Of a stretch of DNA of 43,658 nt, positions 42,282 through 43,658 are shown piece after piece (positions within the stretch are counted from its first letter, which is position 1; each line of letters begins with the position of its first letter). The stretch comes from DASQBT01 sp049578545. Its GTDB lineage: Bacteria > Pseudomonadota > Gammaproteobacteria > Burkholderiales > Thiobacillaceae. The notes beneath the pieces were generated by a model. That model searched no databases. It was not told where the DNA came from and worked only from the letters and a program-made list of their open reading frames with translations. The stretch is from the NCBI GenBank assembly GCA_049578545.1, contig JBAUMF010000031.1:1-43658 (forward strand), in the 5' to 3' direction. The position numbers and the translations under genes were made by a program.

Positions 42282-43211
42282 ATGACCTGGATGCAATCAG
42301 CCATTCGCGAACGGCGGGCCATGCTGGCCGCGCGCCTGCATTCCCAACTGGAGCAAATTGCGCAGGCACTGGAAACGCATCTTGATGATCCGGATGCGCT
42401 CGACGCGATTCTGATCGAGGCTCTTCCCGGTCTGTCACCCTGCGACCTGTTCTACGTGGTCGATCGACACGGTAGGCAGATTTCATCCAACATATCCACG
42501 GCAGGCCGCGACGTTTCCAGACGCAGTCAGGACTTGTCCGTACGGCCATATCTGCGTGCCGCATCCGCCGCCAATCTGCTTCTTTCGCCCGTCTATGTGT
42601 CGCGCATCACCGAGCTGCCGTGCATCACTGCCGTGCAGTGCATACAGGATGGTCCCCGCACCCTCGGTTTTCTTGCGGCTGATTTTTCCTTGGGCAACCT
42701 GTCACTTTCGGGCGAGGCCGCCGTACAACCCCCCATCTGGATGCAGATCAAGGGCGACCCCGCCATCCGCCAGGGCCTGTTCAGCCAGTGCAGGGTGGAG
42801 TCCGCACTTGACCAGAATATCGATGACGTGATTTCGATCGTGGAGGAGCTCATGCACGAGCGTGGCATCTTCCACGCCAAGCTGCACTTTTCCAGTAGCC
42901 GCGCCACCCTGTGGTTGACCAGCGATCCCATGCGCTATCGGGTGCATGTTCTGGATGAGATTCTCTCGCCGGAAGTGTGTCTGGCCTACCCCAATGCACC
43001 CTACCCGGACGAGGCTTGTATTCCGCCGGGCCGTATTCGTGCAGTATTGAGGCGTCTCAAAGAGCTGCGCCAGGTCGATGAAAACATCTACCTGCGGGCC
43101 GGCTCACTTAACGTGGTCAACGGGCTGGTGGGCCTCAACTTCTCCTGCGATGGTTCGCATTATCTTCCAGCGGAGGAATTCCTCTCACGCGATGCGCGCT
43201 TCTGGTTTTGA
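42282..43211 (+). CDS. Soluble PDC/Cache-like sensor domain protein
   Basis: A 309-residue protein with no signal peptide or membrane helix. The first 170 residues look like a PDC/Cache fold: a helical start with LHSQLEQIAQALETHL, then CDLFYVVDRHGRQISSNIS, RPYLRAASAANLLLSPVYVS and TLGFLAADFSLGNL. The second half (QGLFSQCRVESALDQNIDD to YLPAEEFLSRDARFWF) keeps a conserved feel but matches no domain I can name. Cache domains normally sense ligands outside the cell, so a cytoplasmic one is unusual. It is likely part of the nitrate locus signalling. No clear Shine-Dalgarno precedes the ATG. Confidence 0.75.
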   Translation: MTWMQSAIRERRAMLAARLHSQLEQIAQALETHLDDPDALDAILIEALPGLSPCDLFYVVDRHGRQISSNISTAGRDVSRRSQDLSVRPYLRAASAANLLLSPVYVSRITELPCITAVQCIQDGPRTLGFLAADFSLGNLSLSGEAAVQPPIWMQIKGDPAIRQGLFSQCRVESALDQNIDDVISIVEELMHERGIFHAKLHFSSSRATLWLTSDPMRYRVHVLDEILSPEVCLAYPNAPYPDEACIPPGRIRAVLRRLKELRQVDENIYLRAGSLNVVNGLVGLNFSCDGSHYLPAEEFLSRDARFWF

Positions 43212-43535
43212 GCGGGGCCAAGTCCGCCTTGGTGGATGTCCATTCGAGTTTGTTCGGCTGAGTGTACAAGTTGCGCTCCGGGGCAAGCCCAGAACACGAT
43301 CAAGAGCGCATTTGGGCAGGGCGCGGTATGCCCCAGAGGCGGATTAGAGGCTGCATGGAATGCGGTAAGAGCAGGGCGTTTCGCGTCAAGAATGCCGGCG
43401 GCGTAATAAAAAGATTTCACAGGGAGAGGCATGCCTTGGAGAAAGGTCCGGGAATGCCGAACGCCCGCTGTAACCTTGCCACATTGCCGGGAACAACATG
43501 CTGATACGGCATTGACTTGCAGTGACACCGTCGCA
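43212..43535. other. Non-coding stretch after the PDC sensor gene; nothing recognised
   Basis: 324 bp with overlapping open frames on both strands (an 80-codon plus-strand frame and a minus-strand frame of 122 codons), neither with a ribosome site or a recognised family. No tRNA or clear terminator was found. Confidence 0.45.
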
Positions 43536-43599
43536 TTGCCTCAAGTTAAAACGTTACCGAAGGGCTGATTCGTTGTCTCAAATTGGATAGTTACCGAAG
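43536..43599. repeat. Two 27-bp imperfect direct repeats, 37-bp period
   Basis: Copies at 43536-43562 and 43573-43599 match at 21 of 27 positions; both begin TTG(C/T)CTCAA and end GTTACCGAAG. The second overlaps the stop codon of the minus-strand ORF at the window edge. Tandem repeats of this kind occur at transposon ends (for example IS21-like) or as regulator-binding sites. Confidence 0.65.
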
Positions 43600-43658
43600 C
43601 AGTTTGAAGATAGCCTTCAGTTTACGTTGAATTTCCTTCTGGATGAGGAAGGGATTGA
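43591..43658 (-). CDS. C-terminus of an unidentified ORF running off the right edge
   Basis: The minus-strand frame reads NPFLIQKEIQRKLKAIFK and then LLR before TAA at 43593-43591. It has a protein-like amphipathic composition and is open to the edge. I do not recognise the family. The repeats beside it make a transposase C-terminus possible, which is a guess. Only about 22 residues are visible. Confidence 0.35.
   Translation of the reverse strand, partial: NPFLIQKEIQRKLKAIFKLLR

Noticed and set aside
1..43658. CRISPR array, rRNA operon or replication origin
   Set aside because: No regularly spaced repeat series, rRNA sequence or DnaA-box cluster was seen on reading the window.

Overview
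The window reads as a chromosomal segment of a betaproteobacterium. The evidence is gene order: the block rne / rluC / HAD phosphatase / Rieske / sppA / methyltransferase / maf / yceD-rpmF-plsX-fabHDG-acpP-fabF / pabB-pabC-mltG-tmk-holB-pilZ / tatD is a typical betaproteobacterial arrangement. A PEP-CTERM protein, a two-subunit pyruvate carboxylase and a sigma-54-type nitrate assimilation locus would suit a Nitrosomonadales/Rhodocyclales-like lineage. The genus cannot be fixed from the sequence alone.

Layout. (1) 1-2.4 kb is a decayed mobile region: an IS4/IS1634-type transposase without its C-terminus is fused head-on to a tyrosine integrase without its catalytic half, just 3' of a tRNA-Ser(GGA) gene. 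(2) 2.6-6.4 kb holds grpE-dnaK-dnaJ behind a good sigma-32 promoter. (3) 6.5-9.0 kb holds a Cam/CamH-type gamma carbonic anhydrase and a SulP anion permease in the same direction. (4) 9.1-21.0 kb, all minus strand, runs from yceD-rpmF-plsX-fab genes through pabB, pabC, mltG, tmk, holB and pilZ to a terminator, then tatD. (5) 21.1-25.7 kb, plus strand, holds pycA-pycB-maf and an RsmI-like methyltransferase, diverging from yceD through apparently interleaved promoters. (6) 26.1-29.0 kb, minus strand, holds sppA, a small Rieske protein, a HAD phosphatase and rluC. (7) rne follows on the plus strand with a long leader. (8) 32.3-32.8 kb holds a PEP-CTERM surface protein gene. (9) 33.4-43.2 kb is a nitrate assimilation locus: nasA, nirB, nirD, a NarK/NasA transporter, a PP2C phosphatase-kinase fusion with a C-terminal membrane anchor, and a soluble PDC/Cache-like sensor. 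(10) The last 450 bp hold two 27-bp direct repeats and the C-terminus of an unidentified minus-strand ORF that runs off the window.

How the genes work together. The central minus-strand block joins fatty-acid and phospholipid synthesis to p-aminobenzoate synthesis, glycan-strand termination, dTTP supply, the clamp-loader delta-prime subunit and type IV pilus function. Pyruvate carboxylase makes oxaloacetate and needs bicarbonate, which the carbonic anhydrase and SulP genes could help provide (inference). In the nitrate locus the transporter, NasA and NirBD take nitrate to ammonium, while the kinase/phosphatase and PDC protein look like an associated signalling pair.

Most notable: three sequences with the same sigma-54 -24/-12 architecture lie upstream of the PEP-CTERM gene, nasA and the PDC gene. 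The nasA site would give an almost leaderless mRNA, and the PDC-gene site would place a rho-independent terminator inside the leader. These are pattern calls made by eye and are untested.
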